Notes: generated from the letters alone by a model not told the origin. Counted from the first letter of the stretch, positions 25,860 through 35,964 are shown. The stretch is 64,000 nucleotides of DNA from Sulfitobacter indolifex (GCF_022788655.1 NZ_CP084951.1:1984001-2048000), one strand, 5' to 3'. A program made the numbers and translations.

Positions 25860-27050
25860 ATGATCCGTCTTTTTGCCGCCGCCGTGGCACTGGTGTTAAC
25901 GCTCCAACCTGCCGCCGCCTTCGACACCCGCGCCACCGCCGCCTATGTGCTGGACCAGACGACCGGCACCGTATTGCTGGCCAAGAACGCGGACGAGCCG
26001 CTGCCGCCTGCGTCGATGTCCAAGCTGATGACGCTCTATATGGCGTTTGAGGCCGTCGAGCGTGGCAAGCAGAACGGCGGGCTTGATCTGGTTGAGGAAT
26101 TGCCCGTGTCAGAACACGCCATGTCCTACGGCGGCTCGACCATGTTTCTGGATACCACCGACCGCGTTTCGGTCGAAGATCTTATCCGCGGGGTCATCGT
26201 CCTATCTGGCAACGACGCCAGTGCCGTGATCGCTGAGGCACTCAGCCCCGATGGCACGGAATACGGCTTCGCCCGGTTGATGACGCAGCGCGCGCAGCAG
26301 ATGGGGATGACCAATTCTACCTTCGCCAATTCCAACGGCTGGCCGCAGGCAGGGCATTTGATGTCGGTCCGTGACCTTGGGTTGCTGGCGAACCGGATCA
26401 TTTCTGACTATCCGCAATTCTACCCCCTCTTTGCCGAACGAGAGTTCGCCTTTGATGGCCGCGCGCCGCAGAATAAATTAAACCGCAATCCCTTACTGGG
26501 CCTTGGCATCGGCGCGGATGGACTAAAAACAGGTCACACAAACGAAGCGGGCTACGGTCTTGTTGGGTCTGCCAAGCAAGGTGATCGTCGCGTGATTTTT
26601 GTACTGTCGGGTCTCGACAGCGCTGCCGCCCGCGCTCAAGAGGCTGAATCGGTGGTCAACTGGGCCTTCCGTCAGTTCACTCAGCGCGATTTGGGCCAAG
26701 CGGGCAAGCAGATCGCCAATGCCCCTGTGGCACTTGGCACGACACAATCCGTAGGGCTGGAGCTTAAGGACGATCTCTCAATGCTGGTGCCTGTTACAGG
26801 TGGTGATGAGATCGCTGCTGAAGTGATCTATACGGGCCCCTTCCAAGCGCCAATTACCAAGGGCGATGAATTGGGTGAGTTGGTGGTGGACCGGGGCGAA
26901 CTGCCTGCCCTACGTGTGCCGCTGGTGGCTTCGGCCTCCATCGCGCCGGGCGGGTTCATGGTAAAGATGACTGCCGCGGCGCAGCACCTGATGAACCGCC
27001 TCAACGCGGGTCCGCAGGCGGAACCTGCGGTAGAAGCAGAAGCTTCGTGA
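25860..27050 (+). CDS. dacC: D-alanyl-D-alanine carboxypeptidase (PBP5/6 family)
   Basis: The 396-residue protein has a signal peptide ending around AAAFD and the penicillin-binding motifs S52-M-S-K55, SGN (VLSGNDAS) and KTG (LKTGHTNEAGYG). It removes the terminal D-Ala from pentapeptide stems in the periplasm. The C-terminal PBP5_C beta domain and an amphipathic end (KMTAAAQHLMNRL) are present. GGAGGA lies 11 bases before ATG 25860; another ATG at 25851 is too close to it. It overlaps tmk by four bases (GTGA). Confidence 0.95.
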   Translation: MIRLFAAAVALVLTLQPAAAFDTRATAAYVLDQTTGTVLLAKNADEPLPPASMSKLMTLYMAFEAVERGKQNGGLDLVEELPVSEHAMSYGGSTMFLDTTDRVSVEDLIRGVIVLSGNDASAVIAEALSPDGTEYGFARLMTQRAQQMGMTNSTFANSNGWPQAGHLMSVRDLGLLANRIISDYPQFYPLFAEREFAFDGRAPQNKLNRNPLLGLGIGADGLKTGHTNEAGYGLVGSAKQGDRRVIFVLSGLDSAAARAQEAESVVNWAFRQFTQRDLGQAGKQIANAPVALGTTQSVGLELKDDLSMLVPVTGGDEIAAEVIYTGPFQAPITKGDELGELVVDRGELPALRVPLVASASIAPGGFMVKMTAAAQHLMNRLNAGPQAEPAVEAEAS

Positions 27051-27691
27051 CGCAGGCAGAAAAGGCCCGCAGATCGGGCCTGTTTGTTACGTTCGAAGGC
27101 ATCGACGGCTCCGGCAAATCCACTCAGGCGCGGCTGCTGGCGGATCATCTGACAGCACAGGGGCATGACGTGGTCCTGACCCGCGAGCCGGGCGGCAGCC
27201 CCGGGGCCGAGGAAATACGCGCGCTTGTGTTGCAAGGTGATCCGGATCGCTGGTCGGCCCAGACGGAAATCCTGCTCTTCACCGCTGCGCGGCGTGACCA
27301 TCTTGAGCGGACCATCCGCCCCGCGCTTGACGCTGGCAAGATCGTGATATGCGACCGTTTTGCCGACAGCACCCGGATGTATCAAGGTCTGTCGCGCGGG
27401 GACTTACGGCAGATGGTGGATGATCTGCACGCCCTGATGATCGGGGTAGAGCCTGACCTGACCGTTCTGATTGATATGGACCCGGCCAATGGTCTCGAAC
27501 GCGCCCTGTCACGCCAGACTGCCGAGGAGCGTTTCGAGGATTTCGGGGTCGAGTTGCAGGCGCAAATGCGCGCCGGTTTTCTAAATCTTGCCAAAGAATT
27601 CAGCGACCGTTTTCACGTGATCGACGGGGGCCGCGAGATCGACACAGTGGCGCGCGACGTGACCGCAACCGTCGCCGCGCGATTGGGCTGA
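27047..27691 (+). CDS. tmk: Thymidylate kinase
   Basis: The 214-residue protein has the P-loop FEGIDGSGKSTQA, the DR(F/Y) motif in CDRFADST and the lid region ALSRQTAEERFED. It phosphorylates dTMP to dTDP for DNA synthesis in the cytoplasm. The GTG start at 27047 overlaps the dacC stop, which couples the two genes. It is full length for the family. The holB gene follows after 52 bp, a frequent pairing. Confidence 0.97.
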   Translation: MTQAEKARRSGLFVTFEGIDGSGKSTQARLLADHLTAQGHDVVLTREPGGSPGAEEIRALVLQGDPDRWSAQTEILLFTAARRDHLERTIRPALDAGKIVICDRFADSTRMYQGLSRGDLRQMVDDLHALMIGVEPDLTVLIDMDPANGLERALSRQTAEERFEDFGVELQAQMRAGFLNLAKEFSDRFHVIDGGREIDTVARDVTATVAARLG

Positions 27692-27743
27692 TCCACGCGC
27701 CCTGCCCGCTTCCCTCTGCGGCGAAACATGCTAGACCGATGCC

Positions 27744-28856
27744 ATGACAGATGACGCCCCCCAACCAGACCGCGTGGAAGGTGCCCGCCACCCGCGCGAC
27801 ACGCCGAAATTGATCGGCCAAGGCGCGGCCGAGGCGGCCTTTCTTGACGCTTTCAACAGCGGCAAACTGCACCATGCTTGGATGTTGACCGGCCCGCGCG
27901 GTGTGGGCAAGGCGACGCTCGCTTGGCGCATTGCGCGGTTTCTCTTGGCCACGCCTGACCCAGATGGCGGGATGTTTGACCTTCCCCCGGCTGAGACGCT
28001 GGACATTGACCCCGAACACCCCGTCGCCCGCCGCGTGGCCGCCGGGGCCGAAGCGGGGTTGAAATCCGTGACCCGCACGATCAACCCCGACACCAAGCGG
28101 ATGCGCAAGCAGATCGTGGTGGACGACATCCGCGCGCTGAACGGGTTCTTTCAAATGTCCGCCGCCGATGGGGGCCGCCGCGTGGTCATCATCGACGACG
28201 CCGATGAGATGAACCCCAACGCTGCCAACGCGCTCTTGAAGATGCTCGAAGAGCCGCCCGAGCGGGCCATTCTACTACTCCTCAGCCACCAACCTTCCAG
28301 CCTTCTGCCGACCATCCGCTCACGCTGCCGCACCCTGCGGCTCGGCACGCTAAACGCGGATCAGATGGCCGAGGCGCTGGCCGGGTCCGGTGTGGAGGTC
28401 GAAGGCGACCCGGCGGCATTGGCCGAGCTCTCCGGCGGCTCGGTCGGCGGGGCGCTGCGGCTCTCGCTGATGGGCGGCGTGAGAACTTATGCCGATCTCG
28501 TCGGACTAATCTCTTCGCTTCCGCAGATGGACAGAGGGCGTGCCATTAAACTTGCCGAAGCCGCCGCGCAACGCGGAGCCGAGGCAAAGCTTGACCTGCT
28601 CTTTACCCTGCTCGACCTGCTGCTGGTCCGTCTGGCGCGCACCGGAGCCACTGGCGCACCGCCCGCGCAACCCGCCTGCCCCGATGAGATCACCGTGCTA
28701 CAGCGCCTCTCCCCCAGCCCCGCGCAGGGCCGCGCATGGGCCGATGCCGCGCAGCAGATATCTGAGCGTGCCCGCCACGGGCTGGCAGTGAACCTTGACC
28801 CTGCCGCATTGGTCCTAGATACCCTGCGGCAAATAGGCCAGACGGCACCAAGATAG
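27744..28856 (+). CDS. holB: DNA polymerase III delta' subunit
   Basis: This 370-residue AAA+ protein has the Walker A-like GPRGVGKATLA, Walker B-like VVIIDDADEMNPNAANALLK and the SRC motif in PTIRSRCRTL. It is part of the clamp loader that puts the beta sliding clamp onto DNA. The C-terminal collar domain (~250-360) has RAIKLAEAAAQRGAEAKL. Its place between tmk and tatD is a well-known bacterial order. Confidence 0.95.
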   Translation: MTDDAPQPDRVEGARHPRDTPKLIGQGAAEAAFLDAFNSGKLHHAWMLTGPRGVGKATLAWRIARFLLATPDPDGGMFDLPPAETLDIDPEHPVARRVAAGAEAGLKSVTRTINPDTKRMRKQIVVDDIRALNGFFQMSAADGGRRVVIIDDADEMNPNAANALLKMLEEPPERAILLLLSHQPSSLLPTIRSRCRTLRLGTLNADQMAEALAGSGVEVEGDPAALAELSGGSVGGALRLSLMGGVRTYADLVGLISSLPQMDRGRAIKLAEAAAQRGAEAKLDLLFTLLDLLLVRLARTGATGAPPAQPACPDEITVLQRLSPSPAQGRAWADAAQQISERARHGLAVNLDPAALVLDTLRQIGQTAPR

Positions 28857-28869
28857 CCGAAAGGACAGC

Positions 28870-29676
28870 ATGACCGACACGCCCCACATCACCGACAGCC
28901 ACTGCCATCTCGATTTCGAGAGCCTTGCCGCTGACCTGCCCGGCGTCATCGCCCGCGCGTCTGAAGCTGGCGTGACGCGCATGGTCACGATCTGCACCCG
29001 GCTGAAGAACGAGCCCAGCGTCCGCGCGATTGCCGAGGCGCATGATCCAGTGTTCTACGCCGCCGGCACCCACCCGATGTCCGCCGCCGAAGAGCCGCTC
29101 GCTTCTGTCGATGAGCTGCTCGCCCTCACGCGTCACCCTAAGATGGTAGGCATTGGCGAGACGGGCCTTGATTACCACTACACCGCCGAGAGTGCCGAGG
29201 TGCAAAAGACCTCTCTGCGCATCCATATCGCGGCGGCGCGGGAAAGTGGGCTGCCGCTGATCATCCACGCCCGCGATGCGGATGACGATATGGCCCGCAT
29301 CCTGCGCGAAGAACACGCTCAGGGTGCCTACTCCTGCGTGATGCATTGCTTCTCATCCTCGGCTGATCTTGCCCGCGCGGCACTGGATCTGGGGTTCTAC
29401 CTGTCGATGTCCGGCATCACCGCCTTCCCCAAGTCGCAAGAGCTGCGCGACATCTTTGCCGCCGCTCCGCTGGACCGTATTCTCGTGGAAACAGACGCCC
29501 CCTACCTCGCGCCACCACCGCATCGCGGCAGGCCAAACGAGCCGGCGTTCACCGCCCATACCGCCCGCCGCGCGGCGGAAACCTTTGGTCTCGAATACCC
29601 TGAGTTTGCTGCCCGCACGCAGGAGAATTTCGAGCGTCTGTTCACGAAGGCGGCCGCGTGGGAGCCGACCCGCTGA
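28870..29676 (+). CDS. tatD: TatD family metal-dependent deoxyribonuclease
   Basis: The 268-residue protein contains DSHCHLDF near the start, GETGLDYHY, IHARDADDD, MHCFSSSADLA and the family signature ETDAPYLAPPPHRG. These give the metal ligands of the amidohydrolase-like barrel. TatD/YcfH enzymes are 3'-5' DNases or cytosolic hydrolases. Its stop overlaps the start of the next gene by one base (TGATG), and the gap to holB is 13 bp, so it belongs to the tmk-holB operon. Confidence 0.94.
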   Translation: MTDTPHITDSHCHLDFESLAADLPGVIARASEAGVTRMVTICTRLKNEPSVRAIAEAHDPVFYAAGTHPMSAAEEPLASVDELLALTRHPKMVGIGETGLDYHYTAESAEVQKTSLRIHIAAARESGLPLIIHARDADDDMARILREEHAQGAYSCVMHCFSSSADLARAALDLGFYLSMSGITAFPKSQELRDIFAAAPLDRILVETDAPYLAPPPHRGRPNEPAFTAHTARRAAETFGLEYPEFAARTQENFERLFTKAAAWEPTR

Positions 29677-30485
29677 TGGCCGACCTGCGCGTCACCATAT
29701 TGGGCAGCGGCTCGTCAGGTGGCGTGCCGCGGATTGGCGGCCACTGGGGCGCCTGCGATCCGACCGAGCCCAAGAACGCCCGCCGCCGCTGTTCGATCCT
29801 TGTCGAGCGCGTGACCGACGCAGGCACCACCACCGTCTTGATCGACACCTCCCCCGACATGCGCAGCCAGCTTCTGGACGCAGGTATCGGGCGGCTTGAC
29901 GCGGTGATCTACACCCATGCCCATGCGGACCACGTGCACGGGTTGGACGATCTGCGCATGGTGGTAATGAACATGCGCGCGCGCCTGCCCGTCTGGGCCG
30001 ATGCAACCACGCGCGATGCGTTGATCGAACGGTTCGGCTATGCCTTCGTGCAGCCCGAATGGTCCAGCTACCCACCAATCCTCGACATGCACGACATCAC
30101 CGGAGAGGTCAGCATCGACGGCCCCGGCGGCACGCTGAAATTCACGCCCTTCACCGTGGCCCATGGCAATATCGACGCGCTCGGCTTTCGCTTTGATGAT
30201 ATCGTTTACCTGCCTGATGTCTCGGCCATCCCCGATGAGTGCTGGCCGTTGATGGATGATCTGCGCTGCTGGATCGTCGACGCCCTGCGCCGCGATCCGC
30301 ATCCAACCCATAGCCATCTCGCGCAGACGCTAGAGTGGATCGACCGGGTGCAGCCCGAAACGGCGGTGCTGACTAATTTACATAACGATCTTGATTACCA
30401 GACCCTCGCCGCTGAGACGGCGGACCATGTTCAACCGGCCTATGACGGGCTGACCTTACATTTCCCCCTACCCTTTTCTGACTAG
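29676..30485 (+). CDS. MBL-fold metallohydrolase (PhnP-like)
   Basis: ATG at 29676 overlaps the tatD stop and gives 269 residues. The metallo-beta-lactamase motif HAHADHVHGLDD, the initial GSGSSGGVPRIGGHWGAC and the later SHLAQTLEWIDR...NLHNDLDY match the PhnP/cyclic phosphodiesterase-like branch. It would bind two metal ions and hydrolyse a phosphodiester, probably a small molecule. No phn genes lie nearby, so the substrate is unknown. A longer reading from 29658 lacks support. Confidence 0.9.
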   Translation: MADLRVTILGSGSSGGVPRIGGHWGACDPTEPKNARRRCSILVERVTDAGTTTVLIDTSPDMRSQLLDAGIGRLDAVIYTHAHADHVHGLDDLRMVVMNMRARLPVWADATTRDALIERFGYAFVQPEWSSYPPILDMHDITGEVSIDGPGGTLKFTPFTVAHGNIDALGFRFDDIVYLPDVSAIPDECWPLMDDLRCWIVDALRRDPHPTHSHLAQTLEWIDRVQPETAVLTNLHNDLDYQTLAAETADHVQPAYDGLTLHFPLPFSD

Positions 30486-30546
30486 GCAGCGCCGGGCGCG
30501 GGCCACAGGGTCAGCGCTTTGGCGAGCCCCTCAAAGGCCCATTTAA

Positions 30547-31476
30547 GTGCACACTCTCATAGACGTCATCTTGCCAGTATTTCTGGTCATTGGCTTTGGT
30601 TATGCGGCGGTCTGGCGCGGTCTGTTCCCCGTCTCTGGCATCGACGGGGTGATGAAATTCGCCCAGAACTTCGCGATCCCCTGCCTGCTGTTCCAAGCCA
30701 TCGCAAAGATCGACCTCTCCAGCAGCTATGACCCGCGCCTGCTGGGCAGTTTCTACGGCGGTGCGGCGCTTTGCTTTGCGCTTGGCATCCTTGGCGCGCG
30801 GGTGCTGTTTCGCCGCGAGTGGGAGGACAGCGTCGCCATCGGGTTTTGCTGTCTGTTCTCGAACTCCATCCTATTGGGCCTGCCGATTACCGAACGCGCC
30901 TACGGGCCTGAAGCGCTGGCCGGGAATTATGCGATTCTGTCGTTCCACGCGCCCTTTTGCTACGGGTTGGGCATCACGGTGATGGAGTTTGTGCGCAACC
31001 GCGGCCAATCGGGCCTGTCGCTGCTGCGCAATGTCAGCCGCGCGATGTTCCGCAACGCGTTGGTGCTGGCGATCCTGGGCGGCTTTGCCGTCAACATCAG
31101 CGGTCTGCCTATCCCCGGTGTGGTGGATGACGCCCTGTCGCTGATCGTCCGCGCCGCCCTGCCCGCCGCCCTTTTTGCGCTTGGCGGCGTGTTGCTTCAG
31201 TACAAGCCCGAAGGCGATATGAAGGCCATTTTGATGGTCTGCGCCATCGCTTTGCTGGTGCATCCTGCGCTGGTCTGGACTTTTGGCACAGCCCTCAACC
31301 TGCCCGAGGCAGGTTTCCGGTCAGGTGTGCTGACCGCAGCCATGGCACCGGGGTTCAACGCCTATATTTTCGCCAATATGTACGGCCGCGCGCGGCGTGT
31401 AGCAGCCAGTTCGGTGCTGATCGCGACTGGCAGTTCGATCCTGACAGTTTGGCTGTGGCTGACCGTGCTTGGCTGA
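30547..31476 (+). CDS. AEC family transporter (auxin efflux carrier-like)
   Basis: This 309-residue integral membrane protein has ten hydrophobic segments and AEC features: VILPVFLVIGFGYAAVW at the start, FSNSILLGLPITERAYG, and MAPGFNAYIFANMY near the end. Such permeases export organic acids such as malonate or malate; the substrate is not evident here. The start codon is GTG at 30547. The gene is transcribed alone between the MBL gene and tRNA-Leu. Confidence 0.9.
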   Translation: MHTLIDVILPVFLVIGFGYAAVWRGLFPVSGIDGVMKFAQNFAIPCLLFQAIAKIDLSSSYDPRLLGSFYGGAALCFALGILGARVLFRREWEDSVAIGFCCLFSNSILLGLPITERAYGPEALAGNYAILSFHAPFCYGLGITVMEFVRNRGQSGLSLLRNVSRAMFRNALVLAILGGFAVNISGLPIPGVVDDALSLIVRAALPAALFALGGVLLQYKPEGDMKAILMVCAIALLVHPALVWTFGTALNLPEAGFRSGVLTAAMAPGFNAYIFANMYGRARRVAASSVLIATGSSILTVWLWLTVLG

Positions 31477-31539
31477 GGATGCAGTCACCCTCGGCTCATC
31501 GCTGGGCATCATGATGAATTCGACAGTTTGGGGGATAAG

Positions 31540-31623
31540 TGGTGCGGGTGAAGGGACTCGAACCCCCACGCCATAGGCGCCAGAACCTAAATCTGGTGCG
31601 TCTACCAATTCCGCCACACCCGC
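31540..31623 (-). tRNA. tRNA-Leu (anticodon UAG)
   Basis: The 84-base gene has acceptor GCGGGTG/CACCCGC, D-loop GGTAGACGC, anticodon loop TTTAGGT (anticodon TAG), a class II variable arm and T-loop TTCGAGTC. CCA is encoded at 31540-31542. Confidence 0.97.
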
Positions 31624-31756
31624 ACTGCACCAACCGGTGCCCGCGCTGATTAGCAAACCCGCGCGACATATGCGAGAGCAAAAAACACAAGACATTAACT
31701 AGATGTTTGCATATGGTTGAACATACCTGAGGCAGGTACAACAGAAAGAGACGCCC

Positions 31757-32278
31757 ATGAAACCGAATACGGTCGGGTGCGTTATCGGCGAAGATCGCCG
31801 TGCGGGCCAGTTTTCCCCGTATGCTGCGCTAGACACAGGTCTTGTGCAGGGCGCCCTTATATTGACATTGGATGGTGAGATCCCGGTTGAGTATATCTCT
31901 GTCGGGGATCGGGTCATTACACGCGACAGCGGTTTTGCGAAAATCATGCATATTCAGCGCTCTACCCGGAAAGTGCGACGCATTGCGCTGGCGGCTGGAT
32001 CATTGGGCCATACGCGGCCCGAACGTGATGTGCAGCTTGCCGGGGATCAAATGGTACTTATTCGGGATTGGCGGGCACGTGCGCTTTTCAACGCCGAACG
32101 CGCATTGGTCGCGGCGCGAACCTTGGTGGACGACGAATTCATCACCGATTTGGGTGAAGAAGAAACAACGTTGATCCAGATTTTCTGTGACGGGCCGCAT
32201 ATTATCTACGCCGACGGGCTTGAACTTGGCACCGCCGATGCCGCCCGTGCCCGTGGCGCGGTGCTTCACGCCGCTTAA
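31757..32278 (+). CDS. Hint-domain protein lacking the catalytic cysteine
   Basis: The 173-residue protein matches small Hint (hedgehog/intein) domain proteins common in Roseobacter genomes: ILTLDGEIPVEYISVGDRVITRDSG is the N-terminal Hint block, and VQLAGDQMVLIRDWRA and FCDGPHIIYADGLEL follow. The usual nucleophilic Cys/Ser before the FxxGTxIxT block is replaced by Gly28 (TGLVQGALILT), so self-cleavage is unlikely. It has a short N-terminal tail and no signal peptide. Its role in this group is unknown. Its stop overlaps the end of the converging dehydratase gene. Confidence 0.85.
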   Translation: MKPNTVGCVIGEDRRAGQFSPYAALDTGLVQGALILTLDGEIPVEYISVGDRVITRDSGFAKIMHIQRSTRKVRRIALAAGSLGHTRPERDVQLAGDQMVLIRDWRARALFNAERALVAARTLVDDEFITDLGEEETTLIQIFCDGPHIIYADGLELGTADAARARGAVLHAA

Positions 32279-33129
32279 ACGTTTAATTGCCGCAGCACCT
32301 GCGGCAACAGGTCTGGTAAGTCTTCTGCGATCAGCCCCGGCCCGTGGGTCAGAGCCGCTTCGGCATGCAACCAGGTGGCCAGTGACGCGGCCTCAACCGG
32401 TGCAACCCCGCGCGCGATAAGCCCTGTGATGAACCCCGCCAATACGTCTCCCGCTCCGGCGGTGGCCAGCCACGGCGTCGCGCGGCCCTCGGTGGCGCGG
32501 TGGCGCCTTATCTCTCCTTCGGGCGTGGCGATGATTGTTTCTGGCCCTTTCAGCAAAACCACGCAGCCGAAACGCGCGGCTGCCGCTTGGGTCGCCTGCG
32601 CTTTGGCGTCCTGCCCCTCACCCTCAGCGGCGTCCGCCAGATCAGGGGCAAGCCGCGCGAACTCCCCCATATGCGGCGTTAAGATACACCCCCGGTGAAG
32701 CCCTGCGCGCAGGTCTGAATCCTGCGCCAATAGGCTTAGCGCATCAGCGTCCAATACGACCTTGGGCGCGGATAGGGCGGACTTTACCAATTCAGCAGCG
32801 CGCGCGCCCAGTCCCAATCCGGGCCCGAGGCAAAGCGCGTTTATTCTGCTGTCTTTCAAGGCCTCTATCAACGCCGCGCCATCGGAAATGCGCTGCAGCA
32901 TAATCGCCGTGACTTGCATGGCCACTTCAAGCTGCGCGGCAGGCGGCACGCCGATGGTCACCGCCCCTGCGCCGATCCTGAGCGCACCCCGCGCCGCCAT
33001 CCGCGCGGCTCCGGTCTTGCCCGGACCACCAGACAAAACTAGCGCATGGCCGTGCTCATATTTATGCCCCGGCTTTTTGCGCAGCAGGGTGACATCAAGG
33101 GTCTCGCGGGTGATCTCTGAAATTCTCAT
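32275..33129 (-). CDS. nnrD: ADP-dependent NAD(P)H-hydrate dehydratase (NnrD type)
   Basis: This 284-residue ribokinase-like protein has HALVLSGGPGKTGAARMAARG, CLGPGLGLGARAAELV, LTPHMGEFARLAPDL and TAGAGDVLAGFITGLIARG, the signatures of NnrD. It repairs NAD(P)HX, a damaged cofactor, using ADP. The N-terminal epimerase half found in many bifunctional Nnr proteins is absent, so an epimerase must be encoded elsewhere. It is divergent from glnB across 212 bp and its end overlaps the Hint gene by four bases. Confidence 0.92.
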   Translation of the reverse strand: MRISEITRETLDVTLLRKKPGHKYEHGHALVLSGGPGKTGAARMAARGALRIGAGAVTIGVPPAAQLEVAMQVTAIMLQRISDGAALIEALKDSRINALCLGPGLGLGARAAELVKSALSAPKVVLDADALSLLAQDSDLRAGLHRGCILTPHMGEFARLAPDLADAAEGEGQDAKAQATQAAAARFGCVVLLKGPETIIATPEGEIRRHRATEGRATPWLATAGAGDVLAGFITGLIARGVAPVEAASLATWLHAEAALTHGPGLIAEDLPDLLPQVLRQLNV

Positions 33130-33288
33130 GAAAAGGGATCTAGCAAGTGCTTTGCAAAGGTACAGCCCGATGCCGTTTCACGAACGCCTATTATTTAATC
33201 AACCTGCGCAAATTCTAATCGCCCCTTGGCAAATGCGCCCCCCGCGCCATGTAACCCCCTGCCCGGTGCTGGACGTTACGCGGGCGGG

Positions 33289-33312
33289 ATGCTCTGTCAA
33301 AAACCAGAGCAT
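33289..33312. promoter_or_regulatory. Perfect inverted repeat upstream of glnB, candidate operator
   Basis: ATGCTCTG and CAGAGCAT form exact 8-bp arms around TCAAAAAC, 29 bp before the glnB start and in the space shared with the divergent nnrD. It could be a transcription-factor site or a 5' leader hairpin. Confidence 0.5.
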
Positions 33313-33314
33313 AA

Positions 33315-33680
<366 letters not shown>

Positions 33681-33727
33681 AATCGGCCCCTTGGCCTAGA
33701 CTACAAAATACCAAAAGGACCTACTCG

Positions 33728-35134
33728 ATGGATAACCAGGAATTCCTGAGCAAAATCAAGGATGAAGGCATTGAATATGTCGACATCCGTTTCACTGACA
33801 CCCGCGGCACGCTGCAGCACGTTACCATCGTGAGCGATCTGGTTGACGAAGACTTCCTCGAAGAAGGCTTTATGTTCGACGGCTCGTCCATCGCTGGTTG
33901 GAAAAGCATTGAAGCCTCCGATATGAAGCTGATGCCCGACGTGAGCACCGCTTATATCGACCCCTTCTATGCCGAAACCACGATCTGCGTGCACTGCTCT
34001 GTCGCTGAGCCAGACACCGGCGAAAGCTATGAGCGCGACCCGCGTGGCACCGCCGAAAAGGCCGAAGCCTACCTTAAGTCTTCCGGCATCGGTGACAACG
34101 CTTACTTTGGCCCTGAGGCCGAGTTCTTCCTGTTCGACGATGTGAAGTTCTCTAACAAAGTCAACAAGGTATCCTACGAAGTTGATGCGTCCGACGGCTC
34201 GTGGAACTCTGACACCGACTATGAGATGGGCAATATGGGCCACCGCCCGGGCCTTAAGGGCGGCTACTTCCCTGTAAACCCGGTGGACGAAGCGCAAGAC
34301 CTGCGCGCCGAGATGCTGTCGACCATGAAGCGCCTTGGCATGAAGGTCGACAAGCACCACCACGAGGTTGCGTCCTGCCAGCATGAGCTGGGTCTGATCT
34401 TTGGTGAGCTGACCAAGCAAGCTGACGAAATCCAGAAGTACAAATACGTGGTTCACAACGTGGCCCATGCGTACGGCAAGTCGGCCACCTTCATGCCCAA
34501 GCCAATCTTTGGCGATAACGGCTCTGGTATGCACGTCAACATGTCGATTTGGAAAGACGGCAAGCCCCTGTTCGCAGGCGACAAATACGCCGACCTCAGC
34601 CAAGAAGCTCTGTGGTTCATCGGCGGTATCTTGAGCCACGCCAAATCGCTCAACGCCTTCACCAACCCGACGACCAACAGCTACAAGCGTTTGATCCCCG
34701 GTTTCGAAGCACCCGTTCTGCGTGCCTATTCCGCGCGCAACCGGTCGGGCTGCGTCCGTATCCCATGGACCGAAAGCCCCAAAGCCAAGCGTGTTGAGGC
34801 CCGTTTCCCCGATCCGGCAGCGAACCCCTATCTGGCATTCGCGGCCCTGTTGATGGCCGGCCTTGACGGCATCAAGAACAAGATCGATCCCGGCGAGGCG
34901 ATGGACAAGAACCTCTATGACCTGCCTGCAGAAGAGCTGGCAGACATCCCAACAGTGGCGGGTTCGCTGCGCGAAGCGCTGGACGAGTTGTCCAAGGACA
35001 TGGACTATCTGCTGGCCGGTGACGTGTTCACCCGCGACCAGATCGATGGCTATATCGCGCTGAAGACGGAAGAGGTTCTGAAATTCGAACAGACCCCGCA
35101 CCCGGTTGAATTCGGCATGTACTACAGCTGCTAA
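33728..35134 (+). CDS. glnA: Glutamine synthetase, type I
   Basis: This 468-residue enzyme has [22 protein letters not shown], the ATP-site [16 protein letters not shown] and the adenylylation motif NLYDLP with Tyr397, exactly where GSI-beta enzymes are modified. It makes glutamine from glutamate and ammonia in a dodecamer. It is co-transcribed with glnB and ends in a strong terminator-like hairpin. The opposite-strand frame of similar length is a codon shadow. Confidence 0.98.
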   Translation: MDNQEFLSKIKDEGIEYVDIRFTDTRGTLQHVTIVSDLVDEDFLEEGFMFDGSSIAGWKSIEASDMKLMPDVSTAYIDPFYAETTICVHCSVAEPDTGESYERDPRGTAEKAEAYLKSSGIGDNAYFGPEAEFFLFDDVKFSNKVNKVSYEVDASDGSWNSDTDYEMGNMGHRPGLKGGYFPVNPVDEAQDLRAEMLSTMKRLGMKVDKHHHEVASCQHELGLIFGELTKQADEIQKYKYVVHNVAHAYGKSATFMPKPIFGDNGSGMHVNMSIWKDGKPLFAGDKYADLSQEALWFIGGILSHAKSLNAFTNPTTNSYKRLIPGFEAPVLRAYSARNRSGCVRIPWTESPKAKRVEARFPDPAANPYLAFAALLMAGLDGIKNKIDPGEAMDKNLYDLPAEELADIPTVAGSLREALDELSKDMDYLLAGDVFTRDQIDGYIALKTEEVLKFEQTPHPVEFGMYYSC

Positions 35135-35169
35135 TTTTTTCGCCCCACGGGGCAGTTAGCTGAAATTTG

Positions 35170-35200
35170 AAAGGGCGTGGGTCACACCGCGCCCTTTTGC
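35170..35200 (+). terminator. Rho-independent terminator after glnA
   Basis: A 10-bp stem AAGGGCGTGG/CCGCGCCCTT (one G-U pair) with loop GTCACA is followed by TTTGCTTTTG, 37 bp after the glnA stop. Confidence 0.8.
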
Positions 35201-35288
35201 TTTTGTGCCCATTTGCTTTCGGGAACGTGGAACACAGGATGCCCCACCGCGTTACCTTGGCAGAGCAGCGCGATAAGGGGTGCGTATT

Positions 35289-35879
35289 ATGGCTGACGAC
35301 TCAACGGCCCTTACGGATGTTGTTGAAGAGCTCGAAGACGCCTCCCAAGGAACAGATACCGTCAAGGTCGGTCATCTGATCGACGCGCTGGACCAGCGTG
35401 GATACGGCGCGGCCCTTGCTGTGCTTCCGCTGATGGAGCTGACCCCGCTTGGCGGTATCCCCGGTTTTCCCACCATGCTGGCACTTTTGGTGGCTATTCT
35501 CGTTCTGCGCATGTTCATGGGCTATGAGCATTTTTGGGCCCCTGATTGGCTGCGAAACCGGAGCCTGAAATCCAAAAAGGTTTTGAAATCGGTCGAGTGG
35601 CTAAAGCCCATCTCAGAATGGATCGACGAAAAGCTCCACACCCGACTTGCCCCCCTTACCGGCTCCACGGGCCGAAAAGCGGCCAGCATTCTGATCCTTT
35701 GCCTCTGCCTTGCGGTGCTCCCACTTGAGGTGGTGCCCTTCGCAACATCCGTGCCGATGGTCACCATCTCAATCTTCGGACTGGCGCTGCTTTATCATGA
35801 TGGTTTGCTGATGCTGTTGGGTTTCGCCGCCACCGGCATTGCGGGTTTTGCAGGGGCGACCCTGCTTCTTGGCGGCTAA
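35289..35879 (+). CDS. ExoD family membrane protein
   Basis: From ATG at 35289 (MADDSTALTDVV), with AAGGGG about nine bases upstream, the protein has 196 residues. It shows the ExoD pattern: LIDALDQRGYGAALAVLPLMELTP, GGIPGFPTMLALL and three to four membrane segments. ExoD was found as an exopolysaccharide synthesis gene in Sinorhizobium, but the biochemical role is unknown. It is alone between terminators, and the GTG at 35280 is a less likely start. Confidence 0.88.
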   Translation: MADDSTALTDVVEELEDASQGTDTVKVGHLIDALDQRGYGAALAVLPLMELTPLGGIPGFPTMLALLVAILVLRMFMGYEHFWAPDWLRNRSLKSKKVLKSVEWLKPISEWIDEKLHTRLAPLTGSTGRKAASILILCLCLAVLPLEVVPFATSVPMVTISIFGLALLYHDGLLMLLGFAATGIAGFAGATLLLGG

Positions 35880-35964
35880 TCCTCTCGCGCGCCCAATCTT
35901 CGCCATAAATCAGCCACAGCGCTTAACCAATATCTAACAAAACCCTGCAGAGGACGCAGTTACG

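Noticed and set aside
33701..35101. Long antisense frames opposite glnA, purB, acnA and ligD
   Set aside because: They mirror GC-rich codon bias of well-identified genes and have no recognisable homology.
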